Assembly: GCA_009801085.1 (NCBI GenBank)
Contig: VNWV01000001.1
Coordinates: forward strand, 4,030,001 to 4,094,000
DNA from: Lasiodiplodia sp. COLG20
Lineage: Eukaryota; Ascomycota; Dothideomycetes; Botryosphaeriales; Botryosphaeriaceae
Direction of reading: 5' to 3'
Length of the DNA: 64,000 nt
The position numbers and the translations under genes are program-made. Each line of letters begins with the position of its first letter. Position 1 is the first letter of the stretch. This document shows, one piece after another, positions 32,600-44,390 of the stretch. A model generated the notes under the pieces. The model did no database searches and was not told where the DNA came from. It worked only from the letters and a program-made list of their open reading frames with translations.

Positions 32600-35500
32600 A
32601 TGCCTTCGTTAGAAACGCCAAAGAAGATCCGTATCTCTATCGGTAGGACTGAACCCCCATCGCACGGGCGAAAAGTATCCCAGCTGATTTTGCCAACAAG
32701 ACCGCGGCGGCACCTTTACCGACTGCGTTGCCTCTGTACCGGGCAGGGAAGACATTGTTATCAAGCTGCTCTCGGTTGACCCGGAGAACTACAAGGATGC
32801 TCCCTCGGAAGCTATCAGACGAGTGCTCGAGCTCGCAACGGGGAAGAGCTTCCCCAAGGGTCAGAAGATCTCGCTGGCGGACGTCGGTATGTGCAGCTTC
32901 GTAATTCTCTTGCAGTAGCTGACTCGGGCGGCAGAATCCATAAAGATGGGCACCACCGTGGCCACCAACGCGCTGCTGGAGAGGAATGGCGAGCGTACCG
33001 TGTTCTGCGTATCTGAAGGCCTCAAGGACCTGCTGCACATCGGAAACCAGTCACGACCCCGTCTCTTCGACCTGGCAATTAACAGGCCCGAAGTTCTCTA
33101 CTCAGACGTCATTGAAGTTTCGGAGAGAGTGACTCTGGAGGATTGGACAGAACGGAGGGACAGCGCGCAGATCGACACCACCGGACTCATTCAAGGCGTG
33201 ACCGGGGAGTGGCTGCGGGTGTTGAAGCCGCTTGGTTGGTGCTATCTCTGCTGTAGGGGAATTACCAGCTGACGACTGCCAGATGTAACCAAGATCCGGG
33301 AAGACCTGCGTGCGGCATACGAGCAGGGCTACCGCTCCGTGGCAGTGTGTCTCATGCACTCGTATACTTTCCCCGACCACGAGAAGGTGATTGGCGAGAT
33401 TGCAGAGGAGATTGGCTTCAGCCAGATCTCGCTGTCGTCCGTGGCAGCGCCGTCGATTAAGATTGTCCCGAGAGGGCACGCAGCCGTTGCAGATGCTTAC
33501 CTGACGCCCGAGATCAAGAAGTACATCGACGGGTTTGTGTCAGGGTTCGAGGATCTGGAGAACTGCGATTGCCGGTGCGAGTTCATGCAGAGTGACGGTG
33601 GGCTGGTTGAGTTCAAGAGGTACGCAAGACTGGCACAAAAGCGAGATAAGTTGCTTACAGAATGCATAGATTATCAGGCTTGCGGGCAGTACTGTCAGGC
33701 CCGGCAGGTGGAGTCGTTGGTTACGCGCGAACCTGTTACGACGAGACAGACAAGACTCCCTTGATCGGCTTCGACATGGGAGGCACGAGCACCGACGTTT
33801 CCCGATTCGCAGGCGAGCTGGAACATGTGTTTGAAACCACGACTGCTGGTGTGATCATTTCCACGCCACAGCTGGACATCAACACGGTGGCGGCCGGAGG
33901 TGGAAGTATCCTGTCCTGGAGAAACGGTCTTTTCAACGTCGGGCCCGAGAGTGCAAGCAGTCATCCCGGCCCAGCCTGCTACAGAAAAGGAGGACCACTA
34001 ACCATCACGGATGCGAACCTGGTGCTTGGAAGGATCAACCCCGGTATGACACGAACAAACTCCAGGTTGATCTCCCAGCTGATGTTTTCTCACAGACTCC
34101 TTCCCCCACATCTTCGGACCCAACGCAGACGAGCCGCTGGACATCTCAGCAAGCCGCAAGCTCTTCGACGAGATGACCGCCAAGATCAACAGCGAAGTCG
34201 ACGTCAAGTTGACAATGGAGGAGGTCGCCGCCGGCTTCCTCAGCGTCGCCAACGAATCCATGTGCCGCCCGATCCGCATCCTCACCGAAGCAAAGGGCCA
34301 CGACAGCAGCCTGCACAACCTCGCCTCCTTCGGCGGGGCGGGCGGGCAGCACGCGTGCGCGCTCGCCGCCGCGCTCGGCATCCGGCGCGTGCTGATCCAC
34401 AAGTACTCGTCCATCCTGTCCGCGTACGGCATGGCGCTCGCCGACGTCGTGCACGAGGAAAGGCAACCCGCAGCGCTGCAGTACTCGCCCGCGACGCTGC
34501 CCGCCATCGCCGAGGCGCTCGAGAAGCTGGCGACGAAGGCCGAGGACGTCTTGATCGGGCAGAGCATCGCGCCGGCGCGCATAGCGACGGAGCGGTATCT
34601 GAGTCTGAGGTTTCATGGGAGTGATACCGCGATTATGGTGCAGCAGAGGGAGGGCGGGGACACGCTGCAGGCGTTCAAGGACGCGCATCAGCAGGAATTT
34701 GGCTTCATTCCGGAGGGCCGGGCTGTCATCGTCGACGACTTTCGCGTGCGGTCGATTGGCAAGAGCCCGATCGAGCTGTCATCATCATCGTCAGCCGCTC
34801 CCAGCGGCAAGGCGGCGGCGGGCAGCCAGACGGCAGCACCAGCATCGACGAGCCTGCGCCCCGTCTACTTCGAGCAGCGCGGCTGGGTCGACACGCCGGT
34901 CTACCACCTCTCCGACCTCGCCGCCGGCAGCACCGTCTCGGGCCCAGCCCTCATCCTCGACAACACGCAAACCATCGTCGTCACGCCCGCCGCCACCGCC
35001 ACCTCCGCCGCCGACAAAATCATCATCGACCTGCACTCGAGTGAAAAGTCCCGCATCTCCAGCACACAAGCCGATCCCGTCCAGCTCTCCATCTTCGCGC
35101 ACCGCTTCATGGGCGTGGCGGAGCAGATGGGCCGAGCGCTGCAGCGCACATCCGTGTCGACCAACATCAAGGAGCGCCTCGACTTCAGCTGCACCGTCTT
35201 CTCGCCCGACGGCGGGCTCGTCGCCAACGCCCCGCACGTGCCCGCCATGATCGGCAGCATGGCGTACGCCGTGAAATGGCAGATCGAGCGCTGGGGCAGC
35301 GATCTCGCGCCGGGCGACGTCATTCTGTCCAACAGCCCCATCGCGGGCGGCACGCATCTGCCGGATCTGACGGTTATTACCCCCGTGTTTGACAGCAAAG
35401 GCGAGCAGATCATCTTCTGGACGGCGTCGCGCGGGCATCATGCGGACGTGGGCGGCGTGCTGCCCGGGTCGATGCCGCCGAACTCGCGGGAGCTGTGGGA

Positions 35501-36820
35501 GGAGGGCGCGGTGGTCGAGGCGTTCAAGGTCGTGCAGGGCGGGCAGTTCAAGGAGGAGGAGCTGACGGCGCTGCTGATGGCGCCGGGGAAGATCGAGGGG
35601 TCGAGCGGGACGCGGTGTCTGAAGGATAACGTTTCCGACATCAAGGCCCAGGTGGCGGCGAACCACCGCGGCGCGCAGCTGATCCGCGCGCTGTATGACG
35701 ACTACGGCCGCGACGTCGTCAACTTCTACATGGGCGAGGTGCAGGGCGCGGCCGAGCTGGCCGTGCGCGAGCTGCTGAAGGACGTGTACAGGAAGTTTGG
35801 GGGCAGGAGCTTGGAAGCGACGGACTACATGGATGACGGGACGCCGATCCGGCTGAAGGTCACGATCGACGGCGAGACGGGCGACGCCGTGTTTGACTTC
35901 ACCGGCACCGGGCCCGAGGCCTACGGTAAGAGCAGCTTGCCCTCCCCTCCTCCTCTCCTCTCCCCCCTCCGCACTCACTGACATCCCAAACAGGCAACTG
36001 GAACGCCCCCATCGCCATCACCCACTCCGCCATCATCTTCTCGCTGCGCTGCTTCGTCACGCACGACATCCCCCTCAACCAAGGCTGCATCCGCCCCATC
36101 ACCGTCGCCGTCCCCGACGCCTGCCTGCTCAAACCCGGCCCCGAAGCCGCCTGCTGCGCCGGCAACGTCCTCACCTCGCAGCGCATCGTCGACGTCATCT
36201 TCCGCGCCTTCGCCGCCAGCGCCGCGTCGCAGGGCTGCATGAACAACCTCACCTTCGGCATCGACAACGACCCCGAGCGCGGGTTTGGCTACTACGAGAC
36301 GATTTGCGGCGGGAGTGGCGCTGGCCCCTGGGGGGATGGGACGAGCGGCGTGCATACGAATATGACGAATACCCGCATTACGGATCCGGAGGTGTTGGAG
36401 AGGCGGTATCCGGTTGTGTTGAGGCGGTTTTGTTTGAGGGGGGGGAGTGGCGGCGCTGGAAAGTATAATGGGGGTGATGGGATTGTGAGGGATGTGGAGT
36501 TTTCGGTGCCGATGAAGGTGTCGATTTTGAGTGAGAGGAGGGTTGTGGCGCCGTATGGGTTGCATGGCGGGAGCGAGGGGGAGAGGGGCCAGAATTTGTG
36601 GATTAAGGCGAGTGGGCGCGTGATTAATCTGGGTGGTAAGAATACGGCTAGTATGGGTAAGGGGGACAGGATTGTCATTCAGACTCCTGGCGGTGGTGGA
36701 TGGGGATCTCCTGCGGCGAGGAAGGCGAAGGTTTCGCATGGCAATGGATGCGGTCGGGAGTTTGTCGGGGTCGGGAATGGGAGTGTGGACATCATTTCCA
36801 GTATGGGACAGTCGGCGTAG
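32600..36820 (+). CDS. 5-oxoprolinase/hydantoinase-type ATP-dependent hydrolase (HydA-HydB fusion)
   Basis: Model join(32600..32642,32701..32886,32935..33234,33283..33619,33670..34043,34096..35925,35994..36820), 1298 aa, six introns. The HydA half starts at residue 15 with [10 protein letters not shown], then [26 protein letters not shown] and [14 protein letters not shown] (about 322-335), the actin-like ATPase blocks. The HydB half begins near 745 ([13 protein letters not shown]) and has [23 protein letters not shown] and GGGGWGSP. The fused layout and length match eukaryotic 5-oxoprolinases (about 1290 aa), which open a lactam ring with ATP; the hydantoinase and acetophenone-carboxylase relatives share the folds. 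A Ser/Ala-rich insert lies at about 640-665. Because it sits with two oxygenases, a transporter and a dehydrogenase, a substrate other than 5-oxoproline is plausible. Confidence 0.93.
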
Positions 36821-37007
36821 TGGCGGGGGTTTGCTGTTTCTTCTTTGTTCTTTTATAGAGTACGATGCACGTTAGAGAAAGCATCTTGGCTACCTGATGA
36901 CCAATTTTCGTATATGCAGTGCGATTCCATCCATTTTTTCACTATTGAACTACTTTTCATTGCACGGTGCTTTGAAATTGAAATGAAATTCAAACATTAA
37001 ACTAGTA

Positions 37008-40000
37008 TTAACAAATAAGAAGAACCCTTGGCCAATCCTTTTCATTCACAGAACCGTAGAGGCACCTCCAACAAATATCCCCACCGGGGGGTAAAATCAC
37101 AACTGATCTTCTTCCCTGTTGCCCGCCGAAACCTGCTGCAGATAGTCGTGCAATCCAATTTTCTCGAGCTCTGAACACCATAGCCCCATCTGGCTGGTCT
37201 ATAAACTCATCCCAATTGTCAATAGCGGTTGCAGATGGACTGTTTCTGACGGAACGATCATCACCCTCATGGTGGCAATCAATCCGTATAATCACTGGAT
37301 TCCAGTTCTTCATCGCCCTCAGAATGTTGAGATCACCGATCCAAGCCCCTTCGTGATCATTGACACGAATTATGGCCTCCATGAATACGAGGTCCATGTC
37401 ATAAGCGCCAAAATTGCCGGTGTCGATTGGCAACTTGAAGTTGGTGAAGCCGAGTTGCAGTGAAGTGCCTTTGAAAGAATCCAGCAGTTCGCCATCGAAG
37501 GGTTTGTGTCCGATCACCCTCCAGTTCGCTTCGTGGGAACTCTTCATCAGTGGATCGACTGGTGTCGTCAACAACGCTATACCTGCCCTCCCAATGTTGC
37601 CGCGCAGACAACGCATTCGGTTGCTTGAACCGGTTGTGCTCTCAAAAGGGTCCAGAAGGATAGGGGCAGAAACGAATATGGAGTCTCCAGAGCATACGGC
37701 CACCACACGATCGAAGGTTGACGGCTCGACATCGATCTTCCCGGTTTCCATATACACCAGCAACGCAAATTTGAGTACCCTGCTCAGCGGAGGGGGAATA
37801 ATATTACCGCCGAGATTCCCTTCGGCGCCAATGTGACTCGATCGGTGCTCGCTAGCCCACTTGAGGTCGTAGAGAGGTCGATAAGTAGCCTTCAGCGCGA
37901 TCGTTGAGTTGGAAAGATCAGAATATGTTTCCACAACTGCCGCGAATGATTTGATGGAATCCAACCCCATTGGACCTATTTCAGACAGAGGGCTAAAGGG
38001 ATCGATCAACGATTCTAGGAGAAAGACACGATTAGAAAGTGCCCATTCAACATCATCCAATGTCGCGATATCGTAATGATCTCGAAGCCGGCTGCTGAGG
38101 GTTGGGTCAACATAGACGCCGCAGTTGCCTTGAATACCGGCAATAAAAATGAAGTCGTAAGGTTGGAATTTGATTTCATGGTTGGCTGACTTGGGGTTGA
38201 GGTAACGTACGCTCAGTTCCGGGTCTTCGTAATCTTTTGGTAGGAAGTGGGACTCAACTGAATGGTATACTTGGTCAATAGAGCCCCAATCCCCGGTGGC
38301 TGTTTCCTGAGTGTCTTCCGGCGGCATTTCTAAATGCAAGCAGACGTCGTCGGGGACCATTCCTGTGAGACCAGGGAGACTTCCCCTGAGACTCGCGAAA
38401 TATTCTTCGCCAGTACGCTTCTGCTCCGCATTCGAATAGTATATCCAACGCGCATGTCTCTTACGCGAGACTGGCTGTCCGGCCGAGTCCCGTTTCAAAG
38501 AGTCTTCTTGTTGCGCAACAACAGTCGTGTACACGTAGTGAGAACTCCGAGGGGCTCCGCTTCCTCTCCATCCACAGGTATCTTCGTCGAAACCTTGGAA
38601 GCGATACACCACACACATGCTTTTGGGATCAATTTGCTCGGCTTCTGCCAGTCTCAGAGCCACTCGGCGCAGCAGTTCTACTTTGCCCTCAGGATTACCA
38701 GTAGTGTCAAGGAATGTTGGTATATTCTTCAGGCCGAAGACTTCGGGAATGTCCTGCAATAAGTGGCTCGCTCTGCGCTTCCCTAGCGAGGTAAGGCGCT
38801 GGTATCCTGGCCGATCCGCATCGCTCGAGGATAAAAATCGGTTGGCAGTTTGACCGAGGAGCTTGATCCAGTGTGTATGTCGCGATGGCTGGGTGGCTGA
38901 AGAGAGCTGAGATCCTACTTCAGCCACGATCCGCGCCAATCGGAGTGTCTGCGTGCCTTCCCCATCCCAGGATCCGAGCAGGGAGCCTAAAGAAACTAGG
39001 AGGAACTCTTCCAGGCTCAATCTCTCCGAATCATCGCACATGAAGCGTGTGGCCGTGTACGATGCACCATAATAACGAAAATGTGAAAGCGGCAAGGACC
39101 AAACAGGGCCGGTGTCATTCTGAGCTGGGGAACGTTCAATACCGATCGAAAGCACACCAGCTTGAGGGACGAGAGGATCGTTTTGAAGGACGTTGCGGTC
39201 GCCAAAAACCTGATACTTCCGGTAAGGAAAGGGCAAAGAGCATGAAGACAAAACTTACACAAAGATTGGGGTAAATATGCCAGCTCGCAACACCAAGAAG
39301 TAAATCACCACCCTGCACACTCTGAGGCTCTCCATGTAGAAGCCGTTCCATAAGAGTCAATGCAGTCTTCCAGGCACCAATCACATTATTATAGGTGCCT
39401 CCATCGCCCGAATGGACAGGGATATTGATGTTTCTAACAATAAGCATCAACTGCTTCTGCTGAATTCGCTTTGCTTCATCCGCGGTTCGTAGCCAGGATC
39501 GAGCACTCATATCCCATTCTGCCAGCTGATCCCTCGACAGGCTAACCTTTGCGGCAGCAAGCGTAGCAAAGTGTAAAAGGTCGTTTTCGGGGGAAGCGAG
39601 GATTTCACTCTTCCTGTTCTCAACAAGCTCGTACCAGATGGAAATAGCCTCAGGAGCCGAGAACATGCGCGCAAGCATGCAAGCCAGCAGATGGACGGCA
39701 ATGGCGCCGTCACCAGATGTTGCAGCAGCCCAGATGCTGGTTCCGTCAATGCCGACATGGTCGGCGAAGACCCCATCCGCTGGGGAAGCAAGAGGGTTTA
39801 CAGCGCGATTCTCTGCAATCTCGGATGCGCGTGTGCCGTATTGTCGAATAAGGTTCGGCGTCGGAGGGAGGATATCTTTGAAGAGCGCGCCAAGCTTACG
39901 GGCCGTGATATGGCTGGTTCCATCTTCCGCAATTTCTCTCCTTTTCTTCGTAAGAGCAGCGCCTAGTCCGCGGAATTCGGGCGGTGCATCCACCTAGATT

Positions 40001-40142
40001 ATCTGCTCAGCATTTGAGGATTTGCTACGCGAAACAAGCTTACTTTGACAAGGGAGAAATCGAAATTCAGGTTCGCTAGAGCCAGGGTCGTCTCCTGACT
40101 TCCATGGACGAGTGCGCCGATAATCTTCCCAATAGCAGACAT
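37008..40142 (-). CDS. Large fungal protein of uncharacterised family
   Basis: Model complement(join(37008..39215,39259..39993,40044..40142)), 1013 aa, introns of 43 and 50 nt. The N-terminus (NFDFSLVKVDAPPEFRGLG, then EDGTSHITARKLGALF and LPPTPNLI) is characteristic of a large, often multi-copy fungal family that I know only as hypothetical. The rest is soluble, without a signal peptide or transmembrane helix. Notable segments: GIDGTSIWAAATSGDGAI with several small residues, HLLACMLARMF, and a C-terminal GGDICWRCLYG. Aromatic and acidic residues are spread throughout and no catalytic signature is evident. The very short second intron (43 nt) is supported by the frame and a CTTAC branch. Upstream there is a 2.4-kb gene-poor stretch. 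Function unknown. Confidence 0.85.
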
Positions 40143-40509
40143 CGTAGTGGCGAAAGGGAAACCAAACAAAAGCGAAAAACAACAAGAAGAGGGGAGAGAG
40201 GGCTGAACCGGTTAAGTAGGGGAATGACTCAGTGGCTAGGAAGCCTCTACTTTATGGGCGGGCTGCAAGCCGTATAATTCGACTGATGGAGCTCTTGTTT
40301 CAGCCTTGCAGGAAGCTGAAAGCAGAGTGATGTGTGCGCGTCTTGGCGATAACTAAGCGCCCAATTAACACGCGCCCATTTTACTGCGCCTCACCAGGCT
40401 GGGACTTCAACAACGCATGACTATTGATGCATACGCAGAACAAGGCTGAGAGGTTTAGTTAGCAGACTGGGATGCAAGTGATTCAAACCGGCCAAGTTGG
40501 CCTTTCACA

Positions 40510-40971
40510 ACGTATAATTAGAAAAAATATAACCAGCGCGCAGATTGAACGAGAGACCTACTCAAGTAAACGTAGCGAAGAGTCTCAGAGTGTGGAGCTG
40601 GGGAGTGAGCTGGACCGTTCTGAGAAAGAGCCTGAAAGTTCAGCTGCAAGTACGGAGAAATACTACGAGAGCGACTACGGATAGGAGCGACGTTAAACGC
40701 GCGGCGAGGAATGCAATGGTTTCTTTCTTAATCGTAGACAGTCACATGACATACCATTAGATTCGACCAATAGGGGCGCACAATTTCACCCTAAGCGCCT
40801 TCGAATATCCACCCTAGCTACGCTACATCGTTGCATCTTTGGCACTTCTCCTCTGCTTCTCTAACAAAAATGTTCGAAGATACACTGCGTAGGATTCAGT
40901 ATTAAAATTTAGAGTCAGAGTAAGGAATAGGGCCAGAGTCGTCTATAAATCTCTCTTTGGATCAACTAACA
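40510..40971 (-). mobile_element. Possible solo LTR of a Copia-type retrotransposon
   Basis: Read on the minus strand, the segment starts TGTTAGTTGATCCAAAGAGAG at 40971, the TG start and purine-rich look of fungal Copia LTRs. The far end near 40510 is uncertain: I did not find a clear CA end or target-site duplication, and no internal region follows. Compositionally different from neighbouring genes. Tentative. Confidence 0.3.
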
Positions 40972-41183
40972 CGTGTTCAACTGCTGTTCACACGGAAGCT
41001 TTCCTAAATACAGTCCTCAATTAAAGTACAGTCAAAAAGATCTACTGTCAATAGGGATTCTCTCCTTTACAAGCCTCGAAGTACATCCAGATCGGCTGAG
41101 TAGATGATAGCAACAAAGGGAAAGGAAGAAACACCGGGGCGTTAAGCGCCGACCAAAGCAGCGACTTCATTAGGATGCTTGTC

Positions 41184-41200
41184 AAAAAAAAAAAAAAAAA
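41184..41200. repeat. Poly-A tract (17 A)
   Basis: Uninterrupted A run in a gene-poor region, possibly the tail of a decayed retroposed element or simple mononucleotide repeat. Confidence 0.7.
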
Positions 41201-42541
41201 GTCTTCCAGAACGCGACCGCAGGCTCTATAGTCCAGGCCATATCTGTGGGAACTCACCCGGTTCTTTACGCAAGCCCAGGTCCTGAGCAATATCTCGCCA
41301 AAATGTACGGAAGATATCATAGCTACCTGCTGACACCGCTTCGCACTGCTTGCAGCATGGAGGTCTGTTAACTTTATACTCCTGCCAAGGTCTGCTGCTA
41401 ATGAGTAATTGTTTTTGGCTTTCCAAGTCACTTGGACGGTTTCAACAACGCAAGGGTTCTCTTTTCTGGTAGTGATAAGGATCCAACAAACGCCCCCGAG
41501 GTCGGCGCTGAAGGCGGAAATGCAGACAACGAGAGTCATGGCGCCGTGGCGCAGTGGGGTGATACCTCGCGTCTGGAGTGATTAGAATGCACCTGTTTCA
41601 TGTTACCTCATCCACGAAATGGTAGTCGATAGGTTTCATGTTGAAGTATATTCGCATTGCTTGTAACGTACAGATTTTTCTACTTCAGTCTTCCACAGAG
41701 CTCCATCGCGATGAGCTTTTCTGCTTGATACTCACGAGTCCATTCTCCGGCTGCACGATAGACGGACTCCTTTTGCTAGACTGAAGTAGGCACTATCTTC
41801 CTGTATCTCACCGCCGTTACCGCAGCGCTGCTATGAGTCGAGCGAAGTGCGCCCAAGACTTCGTATAATTTTAGCAACCCAAGCTACCCGCTGCAGGGCT
41901 GCAACTTGGCAAGCCACCACTATAGCCTTACCGGTAATACTATAAGGCGTTCCGCCGCGGGGTAAGGGCACGGTCTTGAGGCTGACTCGTCAGCCGAAAA
42001 ATAACGTTAAGCCAGCGCAGATCAGGGATTAGCGGACCCATTCTTTTGCTATTGGTGAACCGCCCAGAGACTACCGACGGCACTAATGACTGGCATCAGG
42101 AGACACGGGGCTGGATGACTTCATTCGAAATGACTTACTTAGTAGCAGCCCTACGGCTAGCACTCCCGCTAAGGCTGAAGGTTTCCCCTTGTGTTTCATC
42201 AGAACTATGACATACTACATCAAACAACGCGACGGAGTATCTGGCGGACTCCATGATGTTCGCCTCCTTTTGTTTGTTGTTTGCCGTCTGTCAGCTACTG
42301 ACAGCGTCCATAGTCTACGCTACTTGTAAATCCTCTACGAATTATCTTGTGCACCATCTTTACAACGGTCATGCACGTTCCAGCACTTTTTTTTTTTTAG
42401 ACATCTGAGGAAAGCACATGTAGTTTTTGCACCACAGAAGAAAAAAAGCGGACGAGAAATGACGCGTTCAAACAAATGGTATTTTCTTCAAATTCTACAA
42501 GAATAGAAAGCTCAATCCCTCCCCCTTGCTGCGCTCCCCAT

Positions 42542-42963
42542 CTAGAAGGGGCAGTTGTTGGGGTCCTCGCACGCGTTCCTGCCCTTGGGGCAAGGCTTGC
42601 CCCATCCGGTCCTGGTGTCGCAGCAGTCGGCGTCCTGAACGATGGGTGATTAGCATTCTTCCAAGCAAGGTTGATGAGGGCAGCTCTTACGCATTTGCTG
42701 CGGGGAATGCCCATGTTGACGCAGAAGTTCTTCCTCTCGTTAGGGTCGCGGCAGGTCTGGCTCTTGGCTTGACGGAAGCAAGCGTCCATGCCGTTCTTAC
42801 CGCCCCAGCAGCAGTTGGGGTCGGTGCTGTCGACTTGCATGGTGCACTGTTCGGAGACCTTCAGTTAGCAAAGACATCGGCGTGATGAGGAGAGGGATTG
42901 ACTAACAGCAGCGGACGCGCTGGCCACGAAGGCGAAGGCAATGATGGCGCTGGTGAACTTCAT
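42542..42963 (-). CDS. Small secreted cysteine-rich protein 1
   Basis: Model complement(join(42542..42634,42691..42846,42907..42963)), 101 aa. Residues 1-19 are a signal peptide (MKFTSAIIAFAFVASASAA). The mature part carries about 12 cysteines with the pattern C..CC..C..C..C..C..CC..C..C..C, including DADCCDTRTGWGKPCPKG after the last intron. Intron 1 has a GTTAGT donor; an alternative acceptor 12 nt upstream would add four residues (VSEQ). Intron 2 interrupts exactly before DADCCD in phase 0. A TATAAAA box (43067-43073) lies about 104 bp upstream. It is a paralogue of the divergent gene at 44000: same Cys framework and same intron position. Such proteins are typical of fungal effectors, antimicrobial peptides or surface proteins; none of these is shown here. 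Confidence 0.85.
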
Positions 42964-43999
42964 TTTGGATGAGTAGTGAAGTGGAACGAGTGTTCGTGTA
43001 TGAGTAGTGTTGAGAACGAGAGAATGTGTTTGCTGGTCGTTTCCAGAGGACGACAGCAGGTAACAATTTTATACTTGAATCGACGCTGCGCCTAGACTCA
43101 CGTGTGGTTGATTGAGAGCCTGACTATATCAGCCCAGGTGTTTTGACTTGAGGCTGCCTATACGAGCTATGCTTATTTACTTAATCGTAAGTACGGTCAC
43201 TAGCGCAAGATCTGACATAGATCTAAGAGCAAAACGGGAAGGGACAATGATTTAGTAACGGTTTTAGCGTGAAGTATGTTGGCGATCCGAGTGTTGGTAA
43301 TACGACGAGTCGGGCCGAGTTCTCGGCTTCCAGAAGGCCATCGAAGGGATTTCACCACCAACAGACACATTTAAAAGCGGCCGCACCACACGGGAAATCC
43401 GAATGCTCATCATTCCCATTTTCGACGTGGAGAGAAAAGGTAAACCTTCTTTGATCAATACTAGGGCGTCGTTATAGCACCACGGAAAGTCAGTGTTGAT
43501 TTCCGTGAGGCGGTGTTGGATGCGCCCAGTGGCGTCTTGGCAGTCAGGCCTCCTGATATTCTTCCTCATTATGGAAGCGGAGTTGCGGAGGGCTGTATCA
43601 GGTGTGAATACAGTTTATCCTTCACCTGTATGAGCCTAGCGAGTTGGGTGATTACTGGAGGGCTGTATGACCCGATACGAGCGGCTATCGTTTGACAGGA
43701 GAATCGGTGGGATTCCATGGACCATCCTGCGCTCCGCTCTCAGCTCCGTTAGCGCTATATCGACGTAAGGCACCGTTTTTAAACTCTCAGCCATACCCCA
43801 CCCGCCAGATTTACTTCTTGTCGATCTGGGCGCGCCAAGGATCGACGCCGCCCGTTGACTCGTCTGTAATGTCCATGACTTTGTGGAGTGATTAGGTAGA
43901 ACCTCAGTAGATATAAATAAGGGCCTTTGAGGAGACATCATCACAGCATCGCAACCAACACATTCTCTCCAAACAATCTACACTCATTCCAACGCAAAC
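42964..43999. promoter_or_regulatory. Divergent promoter region of the secreted-protein pair
   Basis: About 1 kb between the start codons of two paralogous genes. Both have TATA-like boxes: TATAAAA on the minus strand at 43067-43073 and TATAAATA on the plus strand at 43912-43919 (about 80 bp upstream of the second gene). Minus-strand frames at 43264-43569 and 43636-43944 lack supporting features. Confidence 0.55.
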
Positions 44000-44390
44000 A
44001 TGCAACTCACCGCTCTCTTCACTTTCCTCCTCCTTGGAGCTGCTTCCGCCAACCCCGTCCTCGAGGCTCGCCAGAAGGATGGCGAGGTACGTTGCCGAAT
44101 CATCACCCATTTTCTTCGGCAATATCTAATTTGATCACAGTGCACTGAGAAGTACAACTGCTGCTACTCGTCGAGGGATGCATGCAACAGACAGCTCGGC
44201 GGTTGGGCCAACTTCCTGACTGCTCAGATGTACTGCCCTCTTCACAAGTACTGCAAGGACTACGGTATCACCCGCAAGCAATGCGTAAGTCATGTCCAAC
44301 CAAACCTTCAAAATGATACTAACACATCTTCAGAACGCCGACTGCTGCGACATCAAGACCGGTTGGGGTCGTGGCTGCCCCGGCAAATAA
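44000..44390 (+). CDS. Small secreted cysteine-rich protein 2
   Basis: Model join(44000..44086,44141..44284,44334..44390), 95 aa. Signal peptide at 1-17 (LTALFTFLLLGAASA core), followed by NPVLEAR, a short propeptide-like stretch ending in Arg that resembles a Kex2-type site. The mature part has nine or ten cysteines: C at the start of exon 2, NCCY, DACNRQ, single cysteines at MYC and KYC, then RKQC, NADCCDIKTGWGRGC. The second intron falls immediately before NADCCD in phase 0, exactly as in the divergent paralogue. It lacks that paralogue's C-terminal extension with two extra cysteines. Probably secreted and disulphide-bonded; role unknown. Confidence 0.85.

Larger units (their letters stand above)
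40143..42541. other. Gene-poor stretch with repeat remnants
   Basis: 2.4 kb with no convincing gene. It contains a possible solo LTR (about 40510-40971), a 17-A tract at 41184-41200, a 12-T tract at 42387-42398 and a small perfect palindrome CTGTCAGCTACTGACAG at 42288-42304. A minus-strand frame at 41048-41539 includes the poly-A tract as a Phe run and is not credible. Confidence 0.5.

Noticed and set aside
41048..41539. 163-codon minus-strand frame
   Set aside because: Contains a Phe run made by the 17-A tract and no protein-like features.
41543..41615. tRNA-like start (GCCGTGGCGCAGTGG)
   Set aside because: The rest does not form a cloverleaf and lacks a GGTTC-type T-loop.
43264..43569. 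101-codon minus-strand frame between the two secreted-protein genes
   Set aside because: Has an ATG but no signal peptide, cysteine pattern or recognisable motif.
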